NCBI RefSeq assembly: GCF_937888285.1
Contig: NZ_CALART010000097.1
Coordinates: 13,376 to 77,375, forward strand
Direction of reading: 5' to 3'
DNA from: an uncultured Aquimonas sp.
GTDB taxonomy: Bacteria; Pseudomonadota; Gammaproteobacteria; Xanthomonadales; Xanthomonadaceae
DNA: 64,000 bases
Made by a program: the position numbers and the translations under genes. Under the pieces are notes generated by a model. That model saw only the letters and a program-made list of their open reading frames with translations, had not been told where the DNA came from and did not search any database. Below are positions 26,092-37,691 of the stretch, piece after piece. Position 1 is the first letter of the stretch, and each line of letters begins with the position of its first letter.

Positions 26092-26696
26092 ATGGAGCGC
26101 ATCGCAGACGACAGCCCGCTGGGGCAGATCACCGCCATCCTGGCCGCGGCCGGGGATCCGAATCCGCTCGACAGCCTGCTGCCGCTGGTGCATGCCGATC
26201 TGCGTCGGCTGGCGCGCGCGCAGCGCCGGCAGATGGAGCCGGGCGAGACGCTGTCGACCACGGCGCTGGTCAACGAGGCCTACCTCAAACTGCGCCGCGC
26301 CGACTATCCGAACCTCGCCAACCGCGCGCACTTCTTCTCGCTGGTGGCGCGCGCGATGCGGCAGATCCTGATCGACCACGCGCGCTCGCGGCTGGCCGAG
26401 GCCAAGCGCATGCAGCATGTGCAGCGCGAGCTCGACGAAAAACCCGGCGAGGACGCGCGCGAGCTGGCGCGCCTGCTGGAGGTCGACTCCGCGCTCAGCG
26501 AACTCGAGAAAGTGCAGCCGCGCCTGGCCCAGGTCGTTCTGTACCGCTACTTCGCCGGCTACTCGGCGACCGAAACCGCCGAGCTGCTGGAGGTCACCGA
26601 ACGCACCATCAACCGCGACTGGCAGAAGGCGCGGGCTTTCTTGAGCATCGCGCTCGACCAGCCGATGGGCGAGGACGCCGACGGGCTCGCAGCGCC

Positions 26697-26700
<4 letters not shown>
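26092..26700 (+). CDS. ECF-like sigma factor (TIGR02999 type), module 2
   Basis: 202 residues from ATG 26092 (GGGGAG upstream). It carries the same family signature as the paralogue at 20422: DLRRLARAQRRQMEPGETLSTTALVNEAYLKL, HFFSLVARAMRQILIDHARSR and VVLYRYFAGYSATETAELLEVTERTINRDWQKARAFL. Its TGA overlaps the GTG start of the kinase gene as GTGA. Separate promoter from the preceding Calx-beta gene, with 170 bases between. Confidence 0.9.
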
Positions 26701-29342
<2,642 letters not shown>

Positions 29343-29548
29343 AAGCCTTGAAGGGCCTGGGCGCGTGCGGCGAACTGCCCTTCCACGACACGCCGCGCAT
29401 CGCGGCCGCGAACCCGGTGTTGCGGGCAAGCATGACCACGGTTGCGCAAGCATGCGGTCATGTCATATCCCGGAAGCTCCTTTGTCGCCGACCGCCGCCA
29501 CGGAGAGGATGCGGGCACCCGTCCATCCGCGAATCAGGACTCCGCACC

Positions 29549-30361
29549 GTGGCGCGCTTTCTCGTCTTCCAGCATGTCGCCGCCGAACCCGCCGGCACCC
29601 TCGACGCCCTGCTGCGTCGGCGCGGCCATCGGCTGCGCTTCGTCAACTTCGAGCGTGATCCCCAGGCCACGCCCGCGGTCGAGCGCTATGACGGCCTGAT
29701 CGTGCTGGGCGGCGCGATGAACGTCGAGGAGCAGGCCCAGCGCCCGCATCTGCGCATCGAGCTGCGCTGCATCGAGTCGGCCCTGCAGCGCGGGCTGCCG
29801 GTGCTGGGCATCTGCCTCGGCGCCCAGCTGCTGGCGCATGCCCTCGGCGCGCAGGTCCAGAAACATGCCCGCCCCGAGATCGGCTGGTACCGCATCGACA
29901 GCACCGAGGCCGGCCGCACCGACCCGGTGTTCGCGCCGATGGGCGCCGGCGCGCCCGTGTTCCAGTGGCACAGCCGCAGCTTCGAGCTGCCTTCGGGCGC
30001 CCTGCAGCTGGCGCGCTCGCGCGACTGCGAGCAGCAGGCCTTCCGCTACGGCGAGCGCGCCTACGGCCTGCAGTTCCATCTGGAAGCCAACAGCTGCCTG
30101 ATCCGCCGCTGGCTGCAGACGCCCGCCTACCGCACCGAGCTGGAGCAGGCCGGGCTGGGCCACGGCGCCGCGCACATCGAAGCGGAAACGCGGCGCCTGG
30201 TGCACGCCCAGCAGGCACGCGCCGAAGCCGTGTTCGGCCGCTTCCTCGACCTCGCCGGGCCAGCGCCCCGCGCACGCCGTGGCGACGTGGCCGGCTTGGC
30301 CTGGTCGCCCTGGCAGCCGCGCTCCCAGCCGCCCCGCCTGCCCCTGCACGCATTCGGCTGA
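29549..30361 (+). CDS. Class I glutamine amidotransferase (GMP-synthase-like)
   Basis: 270 residues from GTG 29549 (AGGA upstream); the longer frame to 29348 lacks family similarity. Triad: nucleophile in GICLGAQLLAHALGA, His in YGLQFHLEA. The RFLVFQHVAAEPAGTLDALLRRRGH start and VLGGAMNVEEQ are typical of the stand-alone GATase1 family annotated as GMP synthase-like or type 1 glutamine amidotransferase. No synthetase partner is adjacent, so the acceptor is unknown. It follows a TPR-kinase gene by 206 bases. Confidence 0.85.
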   Translation: MARFLVFQHVAAEPAGTLDALLRRRGHRLRFVNFERDPQATPAVERYDGLIVLGGAMNVEEQAQRPHLRIELRCIESALQRGLPVLGICLGAQLLAHALGAQVQKHARPEIGWYRIDSTEAGRTDPVFAPMGAGAPVFQWHSRSFELPSGALQLARSRDCEQQAFRYGERAYGLQFHLEANSCLIRRWLQTPAYRTELEQAGLGHGAAHIEAETRRLVHAQQARAEAVFGRFLDLAGPAPRARRGDVAGLAWSPWQPRSQPPRLPLHAFG

Positions 30362-30611
30362 CGCCCAAGGGCTTGGCTGACGAGCACGATGTGAGGCGCC
30401 TGCTCGACGACAGGCAGCCGCGGCACAGGCATCGCCGGCCCGTCCCACTGCCCGCGCTTTGCCCCCGGCTGCCGGCGCCGCGCCCGCAACGATTGCATCC
30501 AAGCGTGAAGGTTCTGCGAGAATGCGCGACGACGCGCGATGCGCGCCGTCGCCGCATGCAGGGGATGCGGCGCCTCCCCTTCCGCTGCACCCACTGATCG
30601 CAGGTGAACCC

Positions 30612-31784
30612 ATGATCCGAATCCCCCGCGCGCCGGCCCGCAAGCGCCTGGCGCAGCTGCTGCCGATGCTGCTGCTGGCCGCCAGCCTGCCCATGACCGC
30701 CTCGGCGCAGACCGCCATCCGCGCCGGCGCTCCCGTCAGCGGCAGCCTCGGCAGTGACTCGCCCAAGGCCGACGACGGCACGCCCTACGCGCTGTACGAG
30801 TACAGCGGCCGCGCCGGCGAGCGCATCCGCGTGAAAATGGAATCCGGCGCCTTCGACGGCTTCCTCGCGGTCGGCAGCACGGCCGCGCCGGGCTGTTCGG
30901 ACGACTGCAAGTTCGACGACGACAGCGGCGGCGATCTCAATCCGCAGCTGAGCTACACCGTGCCGGCCTCGGGCAAGGTGCAGATCCGCGCCAACAGCAT
31001 CAGCGGCGATGCCAGTGGCGCCTTCACCCTGACCGTGACCTCGGTGCCGACGCCGCCGCCGGCGCGCCCGCAGGCGCTGCGCCTCGACACCGAAACCAAG
31101 GGCACGCTCGGCGAGTCGTCCTCGCGCGACGACAGCGACCGTCCGCACGACCTGTGGACGGTCTCCGGCCGCCGCGGCCAGGAAGTCGTGGTGCGTGTCA
31201 ATGCCGACGCCTTCGACCCCTATGTCGAATTCGGCCAGATGCAGAACAACCAGTTCGTCAGCAGCGCCAGCGACGACGACAGTGGCGCCGGCCTCAATGC
31301 CCGCCTGTTCGTCACCCTCGACAACAACGGTCGCGGCGTCGTCAAGGTCACCACGCCCTCGGGCGATGGCGAAGGCGAGTACACCGTGTTCGTCGGCCAG
31401 CCGCCGGCCAAGCGCCCGATCGAAGTGCAGACGATTGCCGTGGGCGATTCGGTGCGCGGCAGCATCGACGACACCGACCCCTTCGATGACGAAGAGGTGC
31501 GCTTCGACGTGTTCCGCATCGAGGGTCGCCCGGGCCAGCGCGTGGTCGCGCGCCTGCAGTCCGATGCCTTCGACGCCTACCTGAAGTGGGGCATCATCGA
31601 GGGCGATGTGCTGCTGGAAGAAGCCAGCGATGACGACAGCGGCGGCGGCACCAGCGCCCAGCTGAACATCACCCTGGATGCCGACGGCGAAGGCCGGCTG
31701 GTGGTCACCAGCCTGGGTGGCGGCGAAGGCGCCTACACGGTGTCGATCGTCAGCGCGCCGCGCGGCGCGCAGCCGGAGCGCTGA
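30612..31784 (+). CDS. Exported protein with three PPC (pre-peptidase C-terminal) domains
   Basis: 390 residues. Signal peptide LLLAASLPMTASAQ. Three tandem ~115-residue PPC-type beta-sandwiches share (G)SL/T(L)G(S/E)..., YEYSGRAGERIRVKMES.AFDGFL and the corresponding VVVRVNADAFDPYVEFG, VVARLQSDAFDAYLKWG, plus DDDSG(G/A)(G/D)LN acidic loops and TVSG-type ends. PPC domains usually flank secreted peptidases, but here they stand alone. AGGTG before ATG 30612. A terminator hairpin follows at 31822. Confidence 0.8.
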   Translation: MIRIPRAPARKRLAQLLPMLLLAASLPMTASAQTAIRAGAPVSGSLGSDSPKADDGTPYALYEYSGRAGERIRVKMESGAFDGFLAVGSTAAPGCSDDCKFDDDSGGDLNPQLSYTVPASGKVQIRANSISGDASGAFTLTVTSVPTPPPARPQALRLDTETKGTLGESSSRDDSDRPHDLWTVSGRRGQEVVVRVNADAFDPYVEFGQMQNNQFVSSASDDDSGAGLNARLFVTLDNNGRGVVKVTTPSGDGEGEYTVFVGQPPAKRPIEVQTIAVGDSVRGSIDDTDPFDDEEVRFDVFRIEGRPGQRVVARLQSDAFDAYLKWGIIEGDVLLEEASDDDSGGGTSAQLNITLDADGEGRLVVTSLGGGEGAYTVSIVSAPRGAQPER

Positions 31785-31821
31785 TCGCCCGGGCCTGCAG
31801 AGGGCTCGTGCGGCAGGAAAG

Positions 31822-31847
31822 AAAGGCCCGGGCATGCCCGGGCCTTT
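31822..31847 (+). terminator. Perfect 13-bp hairpin terminator
   Basis: AAAGGCCCGGGCA folds on TGCCCGGGCCTTT without a spacer, ending in TTTCGC. It lies 38 bases after the PPC-protein stop and reads as a bidirectional terminator. Confidence 0.75.
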
Positions 31848-31995
31848 CGCGTTCCAGGACTGCTCTGCGCGCTTGCGTTTCTGGTTGTGCGCGTGAATCA
31901 TTCGGCCTCCCGCGCGGACGGATGCCGCCGGGACTTCCGGGATGACCCTTTCTTCCAGCACGCAGCGGGATCTGAGCCCGCATGGAGCCAGCCAC

Positions 31996-32736
31996 ATGGA
32001 TCGCAGACAGTTCATTACGGGAATCGGCCTTGTTTCCGCCAGCGGGCTTGCGCTCGCCAGCGAGCGCAACCTCGGCGGCCTGTTCGGTGCCGCCCGCAAG
32101 GGCGTGGCCGCCGCCACCCTCAGCGACGAGGAAATCCGCGCCTATGGCGCGCAGATGGCCGCCCACGCCGACAGCCAGGCGCGCGTGGCACCCGCCAACA
32201 ACCCCTATGCGCAGCGCCTCGCCGTCATCACCCGCGGCCTTGAGGAAGACAATGGCCTGCGCCTGAACTACAAGGTGCACCTGGAGGACACCATCAATGC
32301 CTTCGTCACTCCCGACGGCAGCGTGCGCTTCTACAGCGGCCTGATGGACGCCTTCACCGACGACGAGATCCGCTTCGTGATCGGCCACGAGATCGGCCAC
32401 GTCGCCCACAATCACCAGAAGAAGCGCATGCAGACCGCTCTGGCGGCCAGCGCCGCCCGCGACGCCGCGGCCTCGTCCGGCAATGGCAATGTCGCCCAGC
32501 TGGCGTCGAGCCAGCTCGGCGGCCTGCTGGAGGCGGTGATCACCGCCCAGCACTCGCAGGGCAACGAGCGCGATGCCGACGACTACGGCCTGGAGTTCAT
32601 GGCGCGCAAGCGCTACGACCGCAAGGCCGCGGTCAGCGCGCTCGACAAGCTGGCGGCGATGGGCGGCAACCCGTCCTGGCTGAGCACGCATCCCGACCCG
32701 AAGCGGCGCGCCGACCGCATCCGTCGCCAGGTCTGA
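31996..32736 (+). CDS. M48-family metalloprotease with Tat-like leader
   Basis: 246 residues from ATG 31996. The N-terminus MDRRQFITGIGLVSASGLALAS is a twin-arginine-type leader. Mature part: INAFVTPDGSVRFYSGLMDAFTDDEIRFVIGHEIGHVAHNH with the zinc HExxH motif, and NERDADDYGLEFM supplying the third Glu ligand. It ends SWLSTHPDPKRRADRIRRQV, the common M48 C-terminal motif. LoiP/YggG-like periplasmic quality-control protease. A 16-bp-stem terminator follows. Confidence 0.88.
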   Translation: MDRRQFITGIGLVSASGLALASERNLGGLFGAARKGVAAATLSDEEIRAYGAQMAAHADSQARVAPANNPYAQRLAVITRGLEEDNGLRLNYKVHLEDTINAFVTPDGSVRFYSGLMDAFTDDEIRFVIGHEIGHVAHNHQKKRMQTALAASAARDAAASSGNGNVAQLASSQLGGLLEAVITAQHSQGNERDADDYGLEFMARKRYDRKAAVSALDKLAAMGGNPSWLSTHPDPKRRADRIRRQV

Positions 32737-32760
32737 CGCAGCGCTGATCGGCCGCAGAAC

Positions 32761-32792
32761 GCGACAGGCCCGGGCATGCCCGGGCCTGTCGC
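32761..32792. terminator. Bidirectional terminator between the M48 gene and prpF
   Basis: A 16-bp perfect inverted repeat (GCGACAGGCCCGGGCA facing TGCCCGGGCCTGTCGC) followed by GTTT on the plus strand. It lies between converging transcripts and shares its core with the hairpin at 31822. Confidence 0.75.
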
Positions 32793-32811
32793 GTTTCGAA
32801 CGGGAGAGAAC

Positions 32812-34014
32812 TCAGAAGCTGTCGGCAGGCACCCGCACAAAGCCTTCCATCAGGATGCGCGCGCTGCGGCTCATGATCGCCTTGGTGACGCTCCACTCGC
32901 CGTTCTCGCAGCGCGCCTCGGCGCCGACGCGCAGGGTGCCGGACGGATGCCCGAAGCGCACCACGCTGCGCTCACCGCCACCGGCCGCGGCATTGACCAC
33001 GGTGCCGGGAATCGAAGCCGCAGTGGCGATCGCGACCGCGGCCGTTCCCATCATCGCGTGATGCAGCTTGCCCATCGACAGCGCGCGCACGCGCAGGTCG
33101 ATCTCGTCGGCGCGCACGGTCTTGCCACTGGAGCTGAGGTAGTCGGCGGCGGGTGCGACGAAGGCCACCTTGGGCGTGTGCTGGCGCTTTGCGGCCTCTT
33201 CCGGCGTCTTGATCAGACCCATGCGCAGCGCACCGGCCGTGCGGATGGCCTCGAAGCGTGCGAGTGCTGCGGCATCGCCATTGATCTCGCCCTGCAGCTC
33301 ACTGCCGCTGCAGCCGATGTCGGCGGCATGGACGAACACGGTCGGAATGCCGGCGGTGATCATCGTCGCCTGCAGCCGGCCGATGCCGGGCACGTCCAGG
33401 GTGTCCACGAGATTGCCGGTGGGGAACAGCGCGCCGCCGCCCTCGCCTTCGCCCTCGTCAGCCGGGTCGATGAACTCCAGCACGATCTCGGCGGCCGGAA
33501 AGGTCACGCCGTCCAGCTCGAAGTCGCCGGTCTCCTGCACCTGCCCGTTGGTCACCGGCACATGCGCCAGAATCGTCTTGCCGATATTGGCCTGCCAGAT
33601 CCGCACCACGCAGATGCCGTCCTCCGGCACGCGACCGGCATCGACATAGCCCGCCTGCAGCGCGAAGGCACCCGCGGCGGTGGAGAGGTTGCCGCAGTTA
33701 CCGGACCAGTCGACGAAGTCGCTGTCGATCGAGACCTGGCCGTAGAGGTAGTCGACGTCGTGCTCGGGCCTGGCGCTCTTCGACAGGATCACGCACTTGC
33801 TGGTCGACGAGGTCGCCCCGCCCATGCCGTCGGTATGCTTGGCATAGGGGTCGGGGCTGCCGATCACCCGCTGGAACAGCCGATCACGCGCGCGGCCGGG
33901 CACCTGTGCCGATTCCGGCAGGTCTTCCAGACGGAAGAACACGCCTTTGGAGGTGCCGCCGCGGTAGTAGGTGGCGGGGATGCGGAGCTGGGGGGCGTGG
34001 GGGTGGTGGGGCAT
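32812..34014 (-). CDS. prpF: 2-methylaconitate isomerase PrpF
   Basis: 400 residues. PrpF isomerises 2-methyl-trans-aconitate made by AcnD to the cis form, completing dehydration of 2-methylcitrate. Visible: RIPATYYRGGTSKGVFF, DGMGGATSSTSKCVILS with the catalytic-type Lys, and DWSGNCGNLSTAAGAFAL with the active-site Cys. It is a PF04303 diaminopimelate-epimerase-like fold. The ATG at 34014 is preferred to a TTG at 34020, and GAGGA lies upstream. Last prp gene of the minus-strand locus, 2 bases after the inserted DUF559 gene. Confidence 0.93.
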   Translation of the reverse strand: MPHHPHAPQLRIPATYYRGGTSKGVFFRLEDLPESAQVPGRARDRLFQRVIGSPDPYAKHTDGMGGATSSTSKCVILSKSARPEHDVDYLYGQVSIDSDFVDWSGNCGNLSTAAGAFALQAGYVDAGRVPEDGICVVRIWQANIGKTILAHVPVTNGQVQETGDFELDGVTFPAAEIVLEFIDPADEGEGEGGGALFPTGNLVDTLDVPGIGRLQATMITAGIPTVFVHAADIGCSGSELQGEINGDAAALARFEAIRTAGALRMGLIKTPEEAAKRQHTPKVAFVAPAADYLSSSGKTVRADEIDLRVRALSMGKLHHAMMGTAAVAIATAASIPGTVVNAAAGGGERSVVRFGHPSGTLRVGAEARCENGEWSVTKAIMSRSARILMEGFVRVPADSF

Positions 34015-34016
34015 GG

Positions 34017-34415
34017 TCAATCCTCGACTCGTGTAGGCGTTGCGCCCCTCTCCCCTGGAGGGAGAGGGGTCGGGGGAGAGGGGGAAGACACTTGCAGCAC
34101 GCTCAAGATCTGCTTCAGAACTGCCTCAGGCTCCCACAAGATCTGGTCGTTCCAGAAACGCATCACCCGATAGCCGCGATCGGCGAGCCATGCATCGCGC
34201 TCTCGGTCAGGCGCGGAGTCGGCGTGCTGACCTCCATCCGCTTCGACAACGAGCTTCGCACCCAGATGTACGAAGTCGACGATGTAGGGTCCGATAGGGT
34301 GCTGGCGTCTGAACTTCTGACCACAGAGCCGGTTCGCCCGGAGCCTGCGCCAGAGAAAGTGCTCCGCATCCGTCATGTTGTTGCGCAAGCGCTTGGCAAA
34401 GTCGCGAGATTCCAT
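34017..34415 (-). CDS. DUF559 (Vsr-like) endonuclease-domain protein with repeat-derived tail
   Basis: 132 residues from ATG 34415. FAKRLRNNMTDAEHFLWRRLRANRLCGQKFRRQHPIGPYIVDFVHLGAKLVVEADGGQH is the DUF559 core of the restriction-endonuclease-like fold (xD..E.DG pattern), and DRERDAWLADRGYRVMRFWNDQIL completes it. The last ~25 residues (SPSPPTPLPPGERGATPTRVED) come from a CTCTCCC-type REP. The gene is out of place inside the propionate locus, between acnD and prpF, with REPs on both sides. Function unclear; DUF559 proteins are often mobile cargo. Confidence 0.8.
   Translation of the reverse strand: MESRDFAKRLRNNMTDAEHFLWRRLRANRLCGQKFRRQHPIGPYIVDFVHLGAKLVVEADGGQHADSAPDRERDAWLADRGYRVMRFWNDQILWEPEAVLKQILSVLQVSSPSPPTPLPPGERGATPTRVED
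34049..34090. repeat. CTCTCCC-type REP, copy 1 (inside DUF559 coding sequence)
   Basis: CCCTCTCCCCTGGAGGGAGA then GGGGTCGGGGGAGAGGGG: a palindrome plus a second arm, encoding the DUF559 tail. Other copies: 34417, 34616, 37470, 47947, 48009, 63952. Confidence 0.75.
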
Positions 34416-34758
34416 CCCCCTCTCCCCAACCCCTCCCCCTCCAGGGGGGAGGGGCTCAGATAACTGGCCCGCGTTGCCAACGACGGGCATCACAACGAAA
34501 AAAACTGCGCCCGCCAAACCCCATCGACGCTCTTGACGACAACCAACTTTGGCGCGCCCCAGCAGACCAGTCGTCGCACATGCATTCACCGCAACATTTC
34601 GAACTGCCGCATCACTCCCCTCTCCCCTTGAGGGAGAGGGGTTGGGGAAGAGGGGGCAAAGTGCGAAAGCGTCGAGCATGCAGCGCAAGCTCGGACCAGA
34701 TGCACTCAGCATCCCAGCACTACCTAAGCTCAACTCGCGACAACTGCATCCGCCTCGC
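34416..34758. repeat. Repeat-rich gene-free island between DUF559 and acnD
   Basis: 343 bases with two CTCTCCC-type REPs (34417-34461, 34616-34657) in a region otherwise lacking genes. It breaks the continuity of the prp operon and may stabilise or end transcripts. Confidence 0.65.
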
Positions 34759-37365
34759 TCACCCCACCCCCGCCAGAAAATCCTGCGCAAACCGCTGCAG
34801 CACGCCACCCGCCTCGTAGATGGACACCTCTTCCGCCGTATCCAGGCGACAGCGGACCGGCACCTCGACGCGCTCGCCGTTGCGGCGGTGGACCACCAGC
34901 GTGAGCGTGGCGCCGGGCGTGTGCTCGCCGATCACGTCGTAGGTTTCGGTGCCGTCCAAGCCCAGCGTCAGCCGCGTGGTACCCGGCAGGAACTCGCAGG
35001 GCAGCACGCCCATGCCGATCAGGTTGGTGCGATGGATGCGCTCGAAGCCCTCGGCGACGATGGCCTCGACGCCGGCCAGGCGCACGCCCTTGGCCGCCCA
35101 GTCACGCGAGCTGCCCTGGCCGTAATCGGCGCCGGCGATGATGATCAGCGGCTGGCCGCGCTCCATATAGGTCTCGATCGCCTCCCACATGCGCATGACC
35201 TGGCCTTCGGGCTCGACGCGGGCCAGCGAACCGCGGCGCACCTTGCCTTCGGCATCGCGGACCATCTCGTTCTGCAGGGTCGGGTTGGCGAAGGTGGCGC
35301 GCTGCGCGGTCAGGTGGTCGCCGCGGTGGGTCGCATACGAATTGAAGTCCTCTTCCGGCAGGCCCATCTTGGCGAGGTATTCGCCGGCCGCGCTGTCGAG
35401 CAGGATCGCGTTGGACGGCGACAGGTGGTCGGTGGTGATGTTGTCACCCAGCACCGCCAGCGGGCGCAGGCCACTGAGCGTGCGCGGCTTGGCCAGGGCG
35501 CCCTCCCAGTAGGGCGGACGGCGGATGTAGGTGCTCATCGGCCGCCAGTCGTAGAGCGGGCTGACCTTCTCGCCGCTGTCGACCTGCAGCTTGAACATCG
35601 GCTCGTAGACGGCACGGAACTGCTCGGGCCTGACCGCCTGCTTCACGATCGCGTCGATCTCGGCATCGCTCGGCCACAGGTCCTTCAGCAGGATCGGCGT
35701 GCCGTCCTCGCGGTGGCCCAGCGCATCGCGCTCGATGTCGAAGCGGATGGTGCCGGCGATGGCATAGGCCACCACCAGCGGCGGCGAGGCAAGGAAGGCC
35801 TGCTTGGCGTAGGGATGGATGCGGCCATCGAAGTTGCGGTTGCCGCTGAGCACGGCGGTGGCATACAGGTCGCGCTCGATGATCTCCTGCTGGATGGCCG
35901 GATCGAGCGCGCCGCTCATGCCGTTACAGGTGGTGCAGGCAAACGCCACGATGCCGAAGCCGAGCTTCTCCAGCTCGGACTTGAGCCCGGCTTCTTCGAG
36001 GTACAGCGCCACCGCCTTCGAGCCCGGCGCCAGCGAGCTCTTCACCCAGGGCTTGCGCGACAGGCCCAGCGCGTTGGCCTTCTTCGCCAGCAGCGCCGCG
36101 GCGATGACGTTGCGCGGGTTCGAGGTGTTGGTGCAGCTGGTGATGGCGGCGATGATCACCGCGCCGTCGGGCATCAGGCCCTGCGCTTCCTGCGCACGCG
36201 CAGCGTCCAGGTTGACCGCGATGCCCTTGGCGGCGAGATCGGCCGTCGCCACGCGCGCGTGCGGGTTGGACGGCCCGGCCATGTTGCGCACCACGCTCGA
36301 CAGATCGAAGTGCAGGGTGCGCTCGTAGGTGGCGGTGGCGAGGTCATCGGCCCACAGGCCGGCGGTCTTGGCATAGGTCTCGACCAGGGCGACCTGCTCG
36401 TCGCTGCGGCCGGTCAGGCGCAGGTAGTCCAGCGTCTGGCCGTCGATGAAGAACATCGCAGCGGTCGCGCCGTACTCCGGCGCCATATTGGAGATCGTCG
36501 CGCGGTCGCCCAGCGTCAGCGCCGAAGCCCCCTCACCGCGGAACTCAAGATAGGCGCCGACCACTTTCGATTTGCGCAGGAATTCGGTCAGCGCCAGCAC
36601 GATGTCGGTGGCGGTAATGCCCGGCTGCGGCTTGCCGCTCAGCTCGACGCCGACGATCTCCGGCAGGCGCATCCACGAAGCGCGACCCAGCATCACGTTC
36701 TCGGCTTCGAGCCCGCCGACGCCGACTGCGATCACGCCCAGCGCATCCACGTGCGGGGTGTGGCTGTCGGTACCGACACAGGTGTCAGGAAAGGCCACGC
36801 CGTCCTGGACGTAGATCACCGGCGACATCTTCTCCAGATTTATCTGGTGCATGATGCCGTTACCCGGCGGAATCACATCGACGTTTCGGAAGGCGCGCTT
36901 GGTCCAGTCGATGAAGTGGAAGCGGTCCTCGTTGCGACGGTCCTCGATGGCGCGGTTGCGCTCGAAGGCGTCCGGCACATAGCCGCCGCACTCGACCGCC
37001 AGCGAGTGGTCGACGATGAGCTGCACCGGCACCACCGGATTCACTTTCGCCGGATCGCCGCCCTGATCCGCGATGGCGTCGCGCAGGCCGGCAAGATCGA
37101 CCAGCGCGGTCTGGCCGAGGATGTCGTGGCAGACCACCCGCGCCGGAAACCACGGGAAATCGCGCTCGCGCTTGCGATGGACGATCTGCTCCAGGCACTC
37201 GCGCAGGATCGAAGGCTCGCAGCGACGCACGATGTTCTCGGCGTGCACGCGCGCGGTGTAGGACAGGGTCGCCCAGGTGCCCGGCTGGATCGCATCGACC
37301 GCCTCGCGGGCGTCGAACCAGTCGAGGGCGGTGCCGGGCAGCGGTTTGCGGTGCTGAGTGTTCAT
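34759..37365 (-). CDS. acnD: Fe/S-dependent 2-methylcitrate dehydratase AcnD
   Basis: 868 residues, the AcnA-like size. AcnD dehydrates 2-methylcitrate and needs PrpF. The [4Fe-4S] cysteines are visible in ITSCTNTSNPRNV and FACTTCNGMSGALDP. Substrate and core motifs: DVIPPGNGIMHQINLEKMSP, CVGTDSHTPHVDALGVI, AGADYGQGSSRDWAAKG, LIGMGVLPCEF. Its position next to prpC, prpB and prpF, not its sequence alone, favours AcnD over a housekeeping aconitase. ATG at 37365. Confidence 0.93.
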   Translation of the reverse strand: MNTQHRKPLPGTALDWFDAREAVDAIQPGTWATLSYTARVHAENIVRRCEPSILRECLEQIVHRKRERDFPWFPARVVCHDILGQTALVDLAGLRDAIADQGGDPAKVNPVVPVQLIVDHSLAVECGGYVPDAFERNRAIEDRRNEDRFHFIDWTKRAFRNVDVIPPGNGIMHQINLEKMSPVIYVQDGVAFPDTCVGTDSHTPHVDALGVIAVGVGGLEAENVMLGRASWMRLPEIVGVELSGKPQPGITATDIVLALTEFLRKSKVVGAYLEFRGEGASALTLGDRATISNMAPEYGATAAMFFIDGQTLDYLRLTGRSDEQVALVETYAKTAGLWADDLATATYERTLHFDLSSVVRNMAGPSNPHARVATADLAAKGIAVNLDAARAQEAQGLMPDGAVIIAAITSCTNTSNPRNVIAAALLAKKANALGLSRKPWVKSSLAPGSKAVALYLEEAGLKSELEKLGFGIVAFACTTCNGMSGALDPAIQQEIIERDLYATAVLSGNRNFDGRIHPYAKQAFLASPPLVVAYAIAGTIRFDIERDALGHREDGTPILLKDLWPSDAEIDAIVKQAVRPEQFRAVYEPMFKLQVDSGEKVSPLYDWRPMSTYIRRPPYWEGALAKPRTLSGLRPLAVLGDNITTDHLSPSNAILLDSAAGEYLAKMGLPEEDFNSYATHRGDHLTAQRATFANPTLQNEMVRDAEGKVRRGSLARVEPEGQVMRMWEAIETYMERGQPLIIIAGADYGQGSSRDWAAKGVRLAGVEAIVAEGFERIHRTNLIGMGVLPCEFLPGTTRLTLGLDGTETYDVIGEHTPGATLTLVVHRRNGERVEVPVRCRLDTAEEVSIYEAGGVLQRFAQDFLAGVG

Positions 37366-37374
37366 TTGAGAGCC

Positions 37375-37403
37375 GGGATTGGGGATTTGGGATTTGGGAT
37401 TCG
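37375..37403. repeat. GGGATTGGGGATT-type simple repeat
   Basis: Repeated GGGATT(T/G) units upstream of acnD. The inverse-oriented relative (AATCCC units) is at 38402-38436, and a GGGAATGGGGAATCGGG form is inside aceE at 52854-52884. Confidence 0.6.
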
Positions 37404-37570
37404 TTGAAGCCGGCGGACCGGGAAACTGAGGAAATCATGCCGCCTCAAGGCCGCCGGAGCTTCACGCTCTGCTCCCCTCTCCCCACGGGAGAGGGGTCGG
37501 GGGTGAGGGGCTGTGCGGAGCCGAGCAAACCTGGCTGCGAGATTGTGGAAGTGCGCTCTGTAACGCTCCT

Positions 37571-37660
37571 CACCCCGGGTCCACCTTCGCTTCGCCAGCG
37601 CTCTCCAGCCATGGACTTCCACCGGCCGTCCAAAGCGGGCTGGGATCGCTCCGCAGGGAC
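37571..37660. repeat. ~90-bp palindromic repeat, left of the GNAT gene
   Basis: Shares CACCTTCGCTTCGC, CTCCAGCCATGGACT, CCACCGG and GCTGGGATCGCTCC with 38255-38340 in the same orientation. The two direct copies bracket the acetyltransferase gene. A CTCTCCC REP lies just left at 37470-37507. Confidence 0.7.
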
Positions 37661-37691
37661 AGGCAGATGGCAGGGTCGTCAGGTTTGGCAT

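Noticed and set aside
29534..32117. Long minus-strand frames opposite the amidotransferase and PPC-domain genes
   Set aside because: Shadow frames; the plus-strand proteins have catalytic motifs and signal peptides.
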